NCBI GenBank assembly: GCA_950295325.1
Contig: OX485803.1
Coordinates: 39,571,554 to 39,635,553 of the forward strand
DNA length: 64,000 bases
Reading direction: 5' to 3'
Source: Polytrichum commune
Lineage: Eukaryota > Streptophyta > Polytrichopsida > Polytrichales > Polytrichaceae
Below, in pieces: positions 12,387-25,100 of this stretch (positions within the stretch are counted from its first letter, which is position 1; every line of letters starts with the position of its first letter). The notes below the pieces were generated by a model. That model was not told the origin of the DNA and searched no databases. It was given only the letters and a program-made list of their open reading frames with translations. The position numbers were made by a program, and so were the translations under genes.

Positions 12387-12913
12387 GGGCATGTTTAGAC
12401 TTGGGGCCAAGGTCATTAGGAACGAAGGCCAATATGTCCCATGTGGCATGCAAATGGGCCCCCAAGGCCATTAATAAGAAAGTAACCTAACTCCATTCAT
12501 TGCTTTCATGTGTAAACCTATTTAGGTGGGGTTGGGGCCATTTGGAGGCTGCAATTATGAGAGGCTTATCCACGTACTAACGTACTCATGAACTATTCTA
12601 TGGATAATGATTAAAGTATAATAAATTTAGAATTTCTCCCCTCCTATTCAATGCTCAAAGAATAAACTACTACAAGCAAATAAAAGCTCTGACAATGGCC
12701 TCAACTAGAGGGAAAGAGTCCACAAGGTTGGGAGCTCTCTTTTCCAAGGCTTGAGGCCATTGTCATGATGAATAAAATAATTTATTTGTTAATTGGCCCC
12801 AACTCATGGTGTAAACTTGAAGAGGCGAGTCCCAACCTCTCTACCAATGAGAGGAGTGGATTTCTTGCACCCAAGCCCATTTTTGAGCCCTGACTCCAAG
12901 TCTAAACCCGCCC
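12387..12913. mobile_element. Tourist-like (PIF/Harbinger) MITE
   Basis: Inverted ends: left GGGCATGTTTAGACTTGGGG, right end read on the other strand GGGCGGGTTTAGACTTGGAG. TTA precedes the left end (12384-12386) and GTA follows the right (12914-12916), a degenerate version of the 3-bp TWA duplication of this superfamily. The interior is non-coding and about 527 bp long. Confidence 0.65.
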
Positions 12914-14328
12914 GTAGATTGATATGTTGAACTGACGTGTTTTAACTACGTGCTAAATTATATCAAATGTGATGGAAAAGTTAAGGTTATGGGAGCTTAT
13001 GTTTCAAGGTTACCATGTCTCCGACCCTGACATCTTCAACTACTATCATCAAATACACGCTCCAAATCTTGGTTATTGTTGAACGCTTAAGATGCATGAT
13101 AAATTCACTATATCCATCTTCACTCAGTTCAATATGAGTTCTGCCATACATGTGTGAGTTTGCCCAATTATTATGTTGTCCACAAGCTCATTGACACTTG
13201 GTACAAAACGACATCCATTTGGAAGGTATCATGGGGCCTACCGAAACGGAAAACCCTTGACATCCCAACACCACCAAAAGTCACATTTGATGCTATCCAA
13301 CATGCCTTTCTTGGTTTAAGAGAACTATGAATTTGAATCGCACTTGAAGCAATCATTGACACCATCCCAATGCAAATCCATTGTTGCTTGCTGCACCTCT
13401 AATCATAGACTTGCCATTTACTATCCCAATTCCTAGAGACAAAAGATTATGCCAACTGTGTTTAGAAAATTATGCAGTTGAAAAGGAGGCACACTTTTTG
13501 TTGGAGTGTCCCCTCTACAACGTTCATTAGAGATAGGTTCCCCTCCCTATTTTAGGATGTAGTACTAGGAAGTCTCAAGTCTTCCTTCCAATTGGAATAT
13601 GAAGTCAATATTAACATCTTATTGAGGCCTTTGCACTTTGTTAATCTAGAGCATTAACCTTTTTGACAAGATGTTGATATACTTCTAGTCCCATAAGCAA
13701 TTTGGCAATCTAGACTTTCGAATCAATTTCATCAATTTGTTATGACCTATTAATAGGTTTTATGACATGCTATTTACAGGAGAGGCCATTTTTCTACACA
13801 AGTTCATGAAAGGTACCATAGTAAAATACAAGTTGTTTTTAGTAAATTTGGTAATGCATGTTTATTAATACACAGCTCTCAAATATATGTATGCGATCAA
13901 CCCCTAAATACTTGGACCTAATGTCAATGCACGGCATACTAGTGATTTTATTTACTTGACAGAGTAAAAATTCTAAAGTAATATCCTACATAAGTAGGCA
14001 AATGTACATGGAAGCTCTAACCAAAGTTTCAACATGACTGGACCATATTTGGATTCGTTATACAACACACGCAAAATCGGAAGTAAATATATGGTAAGAA
14101 TAAAACTTCATCGAAAATCTCAGTTGTGGTAGAGTCAGTATGTATACTCAATAAGCAAAGAGTCTCAAAGTAGGAAAAAAAGGAAACAGAAGAAGAAAGA
14201 AAACAATCATCATCCTTGCACATGATTGAAGTATCCCTAGAAGTTGGTTTGCATTTTAGACACTCAGGTCTCATGGTCTCTTAATGATGTAAACTCTACA
14301 AATTAAGCCTTTTGCTCAGTCCCAATAG
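12914..14328. other. Interval with LINE relic, otherwise featureless
   Basis: Apart from the zinc-knuckle relic, only short frames occur. Part of 13000-13650 probably derives from the same decayed non-LTR element. Confidence 0.4.
13411..13530 (+). pseudogene. LINE reverse-transcriptase C-terminal zinc-knuckle relic
   Basis: A 39-codon open stretch reads LPFTIPIPRDKRL then CQLCLENYAVEKEAHFLLEC and PLYNVH before a TAG. The CxxC-x10-HxxxxC spacing with EAHFLLECPLY is the signature of the zinc-binding segment after the reverse transcriptase of many non-LTR retrotransposons. Upstream sequence from about 13170 may be more of the same element but is too decayed to read. Confidence 0.55.
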
Positions 14329-16337
14329 GAGGACGTTAAGTACCCCCCCACGAACTTTTCGGGGGGGGGGGGGGGGGGGGTTTATTATGTCAGGGGCAGC
14401 CCCCCGACATTTTTTCTGCACCCGGCCGAAAACTGCTGCCCACCCGCCCGATTTCGAAAAAACTAGTATACTTGCATTTTTGAAGGCTACTTGTCCACAA
14501 ATCCCATATTGAGTGCACTTCATTTTCAAGGTCTCAAATCCAATATATATGTTCACTTCCATTGAGTAAATAAGCAATTGACTAGATTTCATTTTCAAAG
14601 TGAAACTACCAATAAAGCATGTAATTAACTTGGAAGTCAAAAATATTACAAAATCCTCATTACCATTGAGGTTATAATTTTTTCACTTACAATTGAAAGG
14701 GAATTTGTCATTCTAAAATGAAACTAAAATTTATGTTTTTTTAATTTTTTTTAATTTTTTAATTTTTTAATATTTTAATATCACATATACTATACTATAT
14801 ACTACATAAGATCCAATATAACATAATATCTGATATATATTTAATACCTTCTACAATCACAAAGTTTTCATACGCATTTAAACTAGTTAAGTAAGATTGA
14901 ATGCAACTAAGTCTAATAATTTCTGATTAATCCTAATTAATCCTATTCAAGCCCAAGTAAATCAGAAAATATGCGTACCAAATTAATAACCCTAATTAAT
15001 TATAAAATGTACTTACTGGAATTAGTCATGATTTAAATGGAATTAACTCCAGTAAATATAATTTATGATTAATTAGGCTTAATTAATTTGGTAAGCATAT
15101 TTTCTGATTTAATTGGGCTTAATTAGGATTAACCAGAATATATTAGACTTAGTTGCATTCAATCTTACTTAACTAGTTAAAATGCGTATGAAAACTTTGT
15201 GATTGTAGAAGGTATTAACGATATTATATATTAAAACACATTATATTATTTTAAAATATTAAAATAAATCATAAGTTTTAGTTTCATTTTAGAATGACAA
15301 AGTCCCTTTCAATTGTAAGTGACAAAAATTATAACCTCTGTGGCAATGAGGATTTTGTAATATTTTTGACTTCCAAGTTAATTACATGCTTTATTAACGG
15401 TTTCACTTTGAAAATGAAATCTAGTCAATTGCTTATTTACTCAATGAAAGTGAACATATATATATTGGATTTGAGACCCTGAAAATGAAATGCACTCAAT
15501 ATGGGATTTGTGGACAAGTAGCCTTCAAAAATGCAAGTACACTAGTTTTTTCGAAATCGGGCGGGCGGGCAGCAGTTTTCGGTCAGGTGCAAAAAAATGT
15601 CGGGGGGCTGCCCTTGACAGAATATTCCCCCCCCCGGAAAAGTTCATGGGGGGGTACTTAACGTTTATGTTCCGGGAAAACTGACGACTAGTTCATTATC
15701 AGCCGATGGATTTCCCCTCATGGCTTGTCCAAATTTCCAACCATCGGATGGCAATCCGACTGTAATTTCAGTCCTCCGGCAATTAGCCGATGGACTAGAA
15801 AATGTCCCAGAAATGTAGCCGATTCTTCTTGTGAGTTACTGGATTTCAGCCGAAAGCATCCAGAGCGCTATTTGTCTGGGGCATCTGATGATGCACTTGA
15901 GGAAGTACCCTAAACCTTAAACTTTTTGAATTATGCAACCTTTCCATGACCAAATCCAATTGCTTCTATGAAGAATTGGGGGACCCTTGGCCTTCAAGCG
16001 GTGAAGGCATTGCTAGGTTCAATTCCTGCCAAGGATATTAACTCTTCAAATTTAAAGTTTTGAACATGCCTTTCTTTTCACTTATTCAAGATTTTGTACT
16101 AAGAAATGATTTCTAATAACTTTTCATACATTTTTTGAACAATTAGTGCCGATATGAATTCCATTCAATCGGATATTGGCCCATGAAATTATGAAAATAT
16201 AGGCAATTGGCCGATTGATTTTACAAAAGACCGGCTGTTGCCGATGTAAATTGGGAAAAATCCGACCCTTCGTAGCAACTACCGGCAATTAGCCACTAAG
16301 GCTTCAAAAACTTCCCGAACTCTGCTTAACGTCCTCC
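14329..16337. mobile_element. 2-kb foldback element with long internal hairpin
   Basis: Left end GAGGACGTTAAG (14329) and right end CTTAACGTCCTC (to about 16336) are inverted, and GTCCCAATAG occurs directly outside both (14319-14328 and 16338-16347), so an 8-10 bp target duplication is visible. Inside, 14333 to about 14990 is inverted relative to about 15010-15664 with high identity, a hairpin of about 660-bp arms meeting near 15000. Arms include poly-C/poly-G runs (14342, 14360, 15628). Bases 15665-16337 are outside the hairpin and rich in CCGAT and CCGGCAATTAGCC motifs. No transposase seen. A MULE-like or foldback non-autonomous element is the best guess. Confidence 0.8.
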
Positions 16338-18179
16338 GTCCCAATAGTCAAACGATGCGCTTGTCCCCTCTTATTATATAGGGAAGGAATATCCCCAACA
16401 GAGATTTAGAAATTGATAATTTGGTCCTTTGGCCCTCAATCCACCGTCCAGCCAAGATAAGTAACAACATGCGGCCTGGGCCGCCTGCCCTGCCTTATTA
16501 GTCGTCACCTTCCCTAGATGGGTGCCGAATTGTGGACGCTTGCTCGCTACCACTTTGCTTTGCTTTCCTTTGCTATATATGGACCATTTCCCGTACATTC
16601 ATGATTTGTCGGTCACTTTACTTTGTATTTCCTCTAGCATGTAACTTGGAAGTTGGGGTTTGATGCTCCATGTTTTCATGTGGTTTGTGCAACGGATTTG
16701 ACTTTTCCTCACATCCATTCCGTGGGCATTATTATTATGCGGCCACTTTTCTAATCCGAGTGGGGCCTATCAAGTGATCGGGGAGATTGTTTGGGCATAA
16801 TCGGTTGAGATCCTAGTGTTTGCAAGTCCAATCGGTTGTTTGTTGACATCCTCCGGTTTTCCTTTATTGAATTGGAGTATATTCTATAGATTCTTCTAAA
16901 ATGATCGGTAATTTTTCTGCAATCTTGAACTCCAACCGGTTATTTCTCAAACTCAACTGGTTCATTTGTAACTAATTGCTGGTTCTCCTTGATCATTGGG
17001 CCTATCATGAGTAGAGGCATCCGTAACTGATCTCATAAGAGATTTTGCGTTAAGGTAGAGGGTGCTTAAACCACCACTTTAAGCTATTGCACATACACAT
17101 GGCTATGTGGTTGATATATAGTATGTGTATTCATGTTAGCCTTTGGGCTTAAAATAGGTGTCAAGAAAGAAGGAAAATATTTTTAGTCTCAATTGAATAT
17201 TTGAGGGAGTATTCAAAGTCAAAAACTACTAGCTTTCTTAAACCAATCCATAGGCCTTGTGTATGGCAACCTCGCATGTGATGAGGACCCCCACCGTCGT
17301 TGCCTAGAACCAACATGACATAGTTGGGTACTAGACCCAAACTACACCAAAGCCCAAGTAGTAATGGTACGCAAAGCCACACAACTACCTCCATGACCCC
17401 ACCCGGTTCGCTTGCAAAACCATCACCTTGCATCCCGGGAAATGACCCTTTTGTGCTTTGTGGGCCTACCTCTTGGGCGCTGTGAATAGGATGGCTAGAA
17501 AAGGCATTGACAAGCCACCTTAATTAATCCCACCTTGAACCAACCCGGGATAGAGTGGAGCTTGTTACCTACCCTACATGAAGGTAGTGGAGGCCACTAT
17601 GAGGTGGCACCACTAATGCCACCTAAAACCGTCACTTTGCGGGCCCAGACACTCCTACACCGCTGGGTACGATTCAAGGTTGTAGAGATGTTGGCAATTG
17701 GGAGGTGTTTATAGGTGTTGGTTTTGGATGGGGTGTTGGTTTTAGCACCCTCTACCTTAAATCTAGAGAAGTATACGGTGGTGCAATTTTTTTCCTTCCG
17801 TGTAGGAAGAGAGAAATTAGGAGGATTGCAATTTTTTCGTGATTCTATTCCATAGATTGAAATTACTGTGAAATGTTTGAAGCCAAAAGTTCGCTTAAAC
17901 ATAAGCGTTCATTTTGAGACAACTTTCTCCTCGCTTCAACACTCAAACCAACGTCACGTGCCTTGGAACTTATCGATTCCGGTCTGATCGAAATTCTGGT
18001 ACCCTACATATTCATGAGGGGGTCTTGATCAAAAATAGGTGGTTCGACTCCTCGAGTGGTATTTGGGAGTGTTAATACAAGTAATGGCCACCAAAAGACA
18101 CGTGTTGCAATGATATTATAGTAGGTGTTTAAATTATTGTTCTCCATGTTTGATATGACATGCTTGGTCATGCAAGAAA
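16338..18179. other. Intergenic, contains repeat family A copy 2
   Basis: Family A occupies about 16786-16990. The rest has short unsupported frames (for example minus strand 17161-17433 and 17597-17902) with no recognisable motif. Confidence 0.4.
16786..16990 (-). repeat. Dispersed repeat family A, copy 2 (uninterrupted)
   Basis: On the minus strand it reads CAACCGGTTGGAGTTCAAGA, TTACCGATCATTTTAGAAGA, ATCTATAGAATATAC and CAACCGATTATGCCC, colinear with 5380-5960 minus the 410-bp MITE. It therefore shows the pre-insertion state. Confidence 0.7.
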
Positions 18180-18670
18180 GTGTCACATTATCTAAATGTC
18201 GTATTCTCGATAATATGACATTGTGTCCTCAAATGTCATACTATTGAGTTTTTTCAAGAAAATGGCCTATTTCAATGGAGAATGTCATTTGGTGTACACA
18301 ATGAAGATACACATTAAGTATGAATGAGCAATTTTTTTATTGAAGAAACATGTTCACAATTACATCATACAACATGGAGTTTAGAACATATATAATCTCA
18401 TGATGATGTCTTCACCATATCACACACTACGAAAGGAATAATTTATTGCCTTTTGATGATGTTTATTGATGTTTGAATTTGACACCATGTTCAATTTACC
18501 CATAAAAGATTGCATTTTCATCATATCTACAATGGAAACGTCTGAAGAATGCTTCAGTGCAAAATTTGATAGTAATTGGGCATACACACGGGCGTGAAGA
18601 AGCTTGACTATGGGTGTTGGTTGGTCATCCACATCATTCCCCTCCATTGGGTCTTCAATTATGCTTCAAC
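18180..18670 (-). pseudogene. Pogo/Tigger transposase C-terminal relic
   Basis: The minus strand encodes VDDQPTPIVKLLHARVYAQL, LLSNFALKHSSDVSIVDMM and the end KHHQKAINYSFRSV. It aligns with VDDVAPPTVKLSDAKRHASL of the element at 10.2-11.3 kb, and its C-terminus resembles the typical Tigger ending. Sequence at 18185-18255 (TGTCGTATTCTCGATAATATGACA) resembles the element's terminal region. Truncated and inactive. Confidence 0.65.
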
Positions 18671-21600
18671 CTCCACCCATTATCAAAGATTCTAAGTGCA
18701 ACACTTGTTATGGAACCAAGGTTAAAACAAATAACTTGAGTTAAGCTAAGTTAACCCACCAATGATTATGATTCATGTTCTTCTTCCAATTCCTAGGGGG
18801 TGGACTCTTCATGTACCGCGTACGAACTAACATGAGTGTAAGAAGGGGTATTATTTAAGGCATTAGCACACATATTATGCATAAGGGAGAGGTGCTAATT
18901 CTCTATAATGTGTACATTTAACAAGGCTATTAGGAATTTTGAAGTAAAGTAGATATACAAAAGGGGACCCTAAGGTTTAGAGAAAAATTTGACAATAGAT
19001 GTGTTAATTTAATCTAATTCACATTTTCATAATTCATTGTTGTCATATATGGTAATAGTTTGTAATGACTCCCTTGTCCATTCTTGTTAGGATTCACATT
19101 TGGGTTATAGGACAAGCTAGTTTCGGCTCTTGGAGTGCTCATGGGCTCCCTTGAGATTTGCTCTTCAGATAGTGGCTAAGTCATTGTGCTCTTGTCTTTG
19201 TTTGTTTGATGTAACAGTTGAGTTACATGCTATGGATGAAAAAATGTTCAATGACTTTCTCATTAGAAAGTGACTATGGATTGTACATGTAATAAAGTAA
19301 TATTTAACTCATGCTTTGCATTTTGTATATGTATTGGGAGCATTTATCACCTCAAAATTGAAAAGCTTAGTATAAATACATGAGTCCATTTCACTCTCAT
19401 TAGTATGTATACATTGTTTTTCTTTATAAACTTTTTGTATATAGGGGGTTTGATCTCATAGTGACCCACACACATTATTTCAGTCCACCCCCAAGTTTGT
19501 GATTCATTATGTATTTGGAACAACTCCCTCATTTCTAGGCGAATCCTTAGTGTGGGTCCCACCACTTATGCATATCAATTACCTTAACTATTTGACATCT
19601 CAAGCCTTAAAATGTCATATTATGACAACAATCCATGGTATAAACTTCCCTCATGACTTTGCATCTCAATTCATGCTTTGAAACTAGAAATGACAATTTG
19701 CGTGACTTGTAATTAGGTGAGAGTATCCTTGATCCAATCCAAGGACCAAAACAACATGGGGGAGTTGCAAGTGACCATAATAAAGTCACATATGCCCTCA
19801 AACCCCAAGTATCCAAAATTCCATATCTAGAGGGGAGTCATTCCTTTGTGAGAAAGCCAGGAGAAAACCCCATGGTTTAGGGTAAGATAAATTCTTTTGG
19901 AACTTCAGAATTTGGGAGAATGGGTGGCACTCACTCCCCACATTTATCCTAGTTTTCAATTATTCCAAAATACGAAATCTTACCACTGTCCAACATTCCC
20001 AATATACCAAAAATCGCCGTCAATATGGAGTTGTGCAAACCTCAAGGGGTTAAGGCTTAAACTAACTAACCCCCTAAATGCCTAGGATCATCAACGATTA
20101 GCCCAACTTTATGCTTTCATCTCCTAATAGAAGGGAACAAAGACGCATGATGGCCAAAGTAAACAACTTCACTAATATCACTAATCACGAAGGCTAATTT
20201 GATACGATGAGACACATTACCACTCGTAACCATGGCATTGCCGTGACTTGACCCCTACGTTTGCTTTATGGCATGTGTCGCCCTGCCATTGGCTGTGTTG
20301 GCATCCGATATTTTTACGTTTTGGAAGTTGGGTGCCTTGCCTCCTACATCGCAATAATTACCAAGTGCCTAGGTCATATGACGTGGTGCTTTTTATCAAC
20401 AAAGGGAGGTTAACTTGTACCACATGCAATATTCCTTGGCCTTTCTCCAGGGCCTAGAGGTCAAGCGGCTTGAGTCGGTGGGCAGTAACTTAGTTTTTAT
20501 CCTCGGCAGCGGAAGCCGCACTGGTGCTCGTCCAGGAGTTCCCGACTGGCTGGCCTACAAGGTCATCGACGATCGGTCGACGGCCGGCAGTATGAAGAAG
20601 TTCGGGAGGGCGCTTGGAGAACAGATTGATGAGAAGAGGTCTCTCACTCGATCTGCACGTATGTAAGTGAGGGATAAGCTTTAGATGATCATTAAACCCG
20701 CCACCCCGCCGAGAGGCTGCCGCAGGGCCTCATCAGCACGATGAGGATGAAACTGGTAGACAGAGCGCAGCAACCGGGAACGCGAGCTTCAGTCGGCGTT
20801 TCGGACATTTGTGTTTTCCGGAAGGTCGCGCACTTCCAGCCTGATGTCTGGTTTATTCCTAGATGAGACAGGAGTTGCGGTGCGACCATATTGTGCTGTG
20901 ATGAAAGGGGAAAAAGGAGGTTAACAGTTTCAGTGAATGGATCGGAGCTACCAGTGCCAGTGAGATTTTCTATTTCATTCTTGTCATATTATCTGGTTCA
21001 TACACGAAATGGGGTGATCCATACTGAACATGAAATCAAACCGGCAGCCATATTAATAAGTCTGCCGGTTTCTCCTAGATGAGGTTAATTTCATGTTCAG
21101 TATTATTGGTTCAACGGATATTAGAATTCATACTTCAAGGTGGAGACAAGTAGGGCCGCAAATGGTGAAGAAACACTCAAAAATCAAAGTTGGGTTTGTG
21201 AATTTCCAGTGGCATGTACATTCGATTTCTATTTATGTTCTAAAATTTCGTCACGCAATGGATTCGTCACGCTTTTGCGGATAATGTGGATTTTCTAGCA
21301 ATTTTCCACAATAACTAAATCCTCCTAATCTGCAGCACTTTCTGGATGTGTCACTTTAAGGAACACACACCTTGCTGCAGATCTTGTTTTGCAGTCCAGC
21401 AGGCGTACAGGACGCAGGAGCTGCATCCAAGCGTTGATCGATCTGACCATTGAAGCTCTGCATCAATTATCTTGAAGATTATAGCCCACAGATGTTTGGT
21501 GAGCTCTCATTCTAGCATTGTTACAAATTCAAGTGGGTGTGCGCCGGCAAATGCATCTTAGAACAAATTATAACCCTGGGATGGCTGTGACCTCTTGTAG

Positions 21601-22132
21601 CGCCAGCATAGGTCGAGTTCTTTATTAGAAGCACTATTTTGGAGCTGCTTTCGTAAGAAATTTTTCTGAAGTTTCTTAGGAGTGAATAAACCTAGATAGT
21701 GACCCATGCTTTAGAGAACTTTGCTTCGATCTTTTTGAAATTTTTTTCGGAGATAAATGAAGGCTTGACAAAGCTCGCTCTTAAGTGGCCGATCTAAGAA
21801 CTTCCACAATTGAAAGCGTAAATTTATTCTAATATAGGCAACAATTGATATGATGCGTTCCTCTCATTGCCAACTTCTTTCCAAGCATGTAAGCTGTTTT
21901 TCTTTGTGAACTAACAATTCATCAATTCATTAGAGGCATCAGAAGCCACCTAGAAACATACGTTTTAAAAGGGTACTAGAGGTGCCACCCCGGGACAATG
22001 ATAGTAACGAAACAGTAGTACATGTCTGCATATCTTGGAATATGTGGTAATGTGTGCTTCATCTGAATCAAACTTAGGCTGAGAAGAATCAATATACTCA
22101 TGATGATCCATGTTTCTACTTTAATTAGGTGG
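18671..22132. other. Intergenic region upstream of the tandem kinase gene
   Basis: AT-rich to about 20250, then a GC-richer island at about 20440-20900. A frame at 20415-20666 (LAYKVIDDRSTAGSMKKFG...) has some coding look but no family match. A 5'-UTR exon for the kinase could end at a GTGAGC donor near 21499, pairing with the AG acceptor at 22127-22128; this is inference only. Confidence 0.4.
21022..21102. repeat. Nested inverted repeat (hairpin)
   Basis: Perfect 15-bp arms TACTGAACATGAAAT (21022-21036) and ATTTCATGTTCAGTA (21088-21102) enclose perfect 10-bp arms AAACCGGCAG (21038-21047) and CTGCCGGTTT (21062-21071). An asymmetric 16-nt bulge separates the two stems on the 3' side. May be a small MITE or a transcribed hairpin. 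Confidence 0.75.
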
Positions 22133-25100
22133 ATGCAAAACGCAATGTCAGACTACGTGAGCCAGATCTGCGAGGTCGTTCATTCGATCCAGCAGAAATT
22201 AGTTGCCGGAGCGGCCGGGACAGGTGTGATTGTGAACCAACTCCAATCGTTGCACATGTTTGGGAAGTTCAAGGCTGTGAGTGTTGCGCTTGTGGAGCAT
22301 CGGCCTTTCTTCTTGAGCCCAAAGTGGCAGTTGATTTTGAAGGATATTTTTCGACTCGTGACGGAAGCACACAACATTGTGGAGGAATGTGGAATCGACC
22401 AGGCCGGAGATTCCTTTGTGAACACCGCGCTCCTACAGGTGGACAATGAGGAAGCATTTACAAATCTGCTTGGGAGGTTGAAGTCTACCATAGGCCTAAT
22501 TCTCGATGACGAACTAGTCTGCAATGCTCATCATCAACGCATCTACGATACTTTCCAGAAGTTGTGCGCAAGCGTCTGTCCACCTAACAAAACCGCCTTC
22601 AAGTATGACCACGAGCAGTTACTTGTGAAGCTCAAAGACATGGTTGCAGCGAGGATCGGCTTGCAACAGTGGAATAAAGGTCAAAGCTTTCGGGCGGTAC
22701 ATCACCTGATCGAGAAGGTTAATCGCATCCTTGAGCGCAAGAGATCTGAACTGCCTGATCAGGTTGAGGCAGTCGACAGCAATCATGTGACGGAGCCAGA
22801 GTTAAATTGTTTCGTCACGGAGGATTCGCCACTGATTTTGAAAGACAGCGATATCGTTGGTGGGGGAACCAGCGGGAAGGTATACAGAATAGAGTGGTCG
22901 GGGTCAGAGTGCGTCATAAAGAAGTTCTGCTACGCGGTAAGGGAAGAAGAGGCCAAGCTCTTGGTGTCTGCAAACCATCCCAACATCGTCCGAGTGATCT
23001 GTTGCTTGCAAGACAGCGGAGGGACACCCATCGGAATTCTCATGGAGTTGATGCCCATGACGCTCGATAAATTCATTAAAATAATGCACCACCACGACCA
23101 ACACGAAGATGAATCTGACGTGCGTTTAACAACTCGGGTTTTACCATCAGCACTTCCTTTTTATTTCTTATGGCTATTTTCTAATTTTCTTAACTAGTTT
23201 CACTGTTGATATCTGTCCAATAGAGTTATTTGTAAAGTAAAGCAGAGGAAACCATGGGTCACTGTATCTTTATGACTGGGGGTAGTGCCCTCAAGTCCCA
23301 CAATGCCTTCCGCTTAGTGCCTTGCTCTATACATAATCATATTCTCCTAATGAATTTGATATTGGAAAAAACTCAAAAAGATGAATCCAGATTATGTCGT
23401 TTTTGCAATGGTTGATTTTTATATTCACCGGAACCAATAAATAACAAAGAAAATATAAGAAAATATACTATGTAAGGGTCTTACTTGATATGATTAGACA
23501 ATTCACAAGCCTTATTAAATACTTGAATATCCTATATTATGCGCAAATAATAAAGTTTTTAATTATATATTTGCTAAGTTATTATAATTACAACTTCATG
23601 CTTTATTATGGAAGTCTTTTTATAAGTTATCATCTGAACCTTATTTTGACGGTGCCCTTGCTTATTACACAGGAGTACTCACCACGGAGTTTCACGCACG
23701 AGGCGATCATCGACATTCTGTGGCAAATCGCGTCCGCCATGAAGTACTTGCATCAGCGGGGGATTGTGCACCTGGATTTGAAACCGTCCAACATCCTGGT
23801 GTCTCCGAGCCGAATCCCCGAGCTCGCGAGGGATGGGTATGTTCGCGCCAAACTCATCGATTTCGGGTGTGCGAAGCGGACCGACAACTCAAATGCTCAG
23901 TACTTCAACATCCCGCATTTCGGCACGACTCGGTACCGTGCTCCCGATCACCTGACCTTCACAAAAATTGATCCTGAAAAATGTGATGTCTACAGCTTCG
24001 GAATATTGTTTTCGGAGGTGCTTACGGGCCAAATCCCGTTCCCCGACATGGAGTGCAGCAAAATGAGATTCAGTGTCGGGAAGAATAAAGAGCGTCCCGC
24101 ATTGCCAACGGACTGTCCACAGGATCTAGCAGCGCTGATCGAGAAGTGTTGGGCCCATAAACCCAAGGATCGTCCCGATTTCTCCCAAATCTGTGATGAG
24201 CTCTTCAGGGTGAGAGCTCGCCTTCTGATGCACCAATTCTTCCGAGCTCCAAGCCGATCAGCACGGTCGTCGGAGGCCTTGATAAGGGTGAGCCGCAGTC
24301 GACACGCACAAACTCATTGCGATCCAATCGACTTGAGTACAAAACGAGCAAAGTTGCAGGAGTTTCTCAAAAGCGTGTCGGCGAGGCTGCCAAGCCCATC
24401 GCCCATGTCCGTCAAAAGGTAATTAGCTCACGACCACTCCCCGCCAAGTGATAACAAACATCATCTCGTTTTCAATTGAAAATCGTCAACTCACGATTCC
24501 TTAATATTTCTAATTGTAGTACATATTCTTACTATTCCGGTTATTGTGCGTTATGATTTTCAGTTCTAGCTGAAAAGTCCTAGCCCCTATATGCACACAT
24601 GCGTTATTCTGGTAATATGCTCCCTTGCCCTTCATACTCTACTAATCTATTTAAAACAAATAACAAACCATTGTAGAATGTGAAATTTTCATCTTGTTTG
24701 GTGACAATATGGTCTTCAAAATTTAATCATAAGGATCTAATTAAGGTTTGATGGCGTTAGAAATTCTCACGAATAAAATTGATAATTTTTATAATGTCAA
24801 CCCAGGCCGCACGATGCCTCTATCCACTACTGGTGCGGCGATGAAGCATTCACTTACCAAGAGCTTTATGTCGCCACCCACGGCTTCCACTCGCAGAACA
24901 AACTTGCCACTCCAAAGGAGCACACATGCAAGTACGGTAACATGTACAAGGGAACCCTCAAAGACACGGTCACACGTGTGGCGGTGCGCAAGATCCCAAC
25001 CACAGTCATCGATGTCGAGTGCGTCCGGCGGATAAGTCACATTCAACACCCAAATGTTGCCGGGCTACGAGGATGGTGCAATAACCGAGAGAATCTGCTG

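Noticed and set aside
15985-16030. tRNA-like A and B boxes (GGCCTTCAAGCGGTGAAGGC and GGTTCAATTCC)
   Set aside because: Spacing between boxes is far too short for a tRNA and no cloverleaf can be drawn; at most a SINE scrap within the foldback element.
20415-20666. 83-codon frame in a GC-richer island (LAYKVIDDRSTAGSMKKFG)
   Set aside because: Some coding look, but no family match and no convincing splice context; kept only as a note in the intergenic entry.
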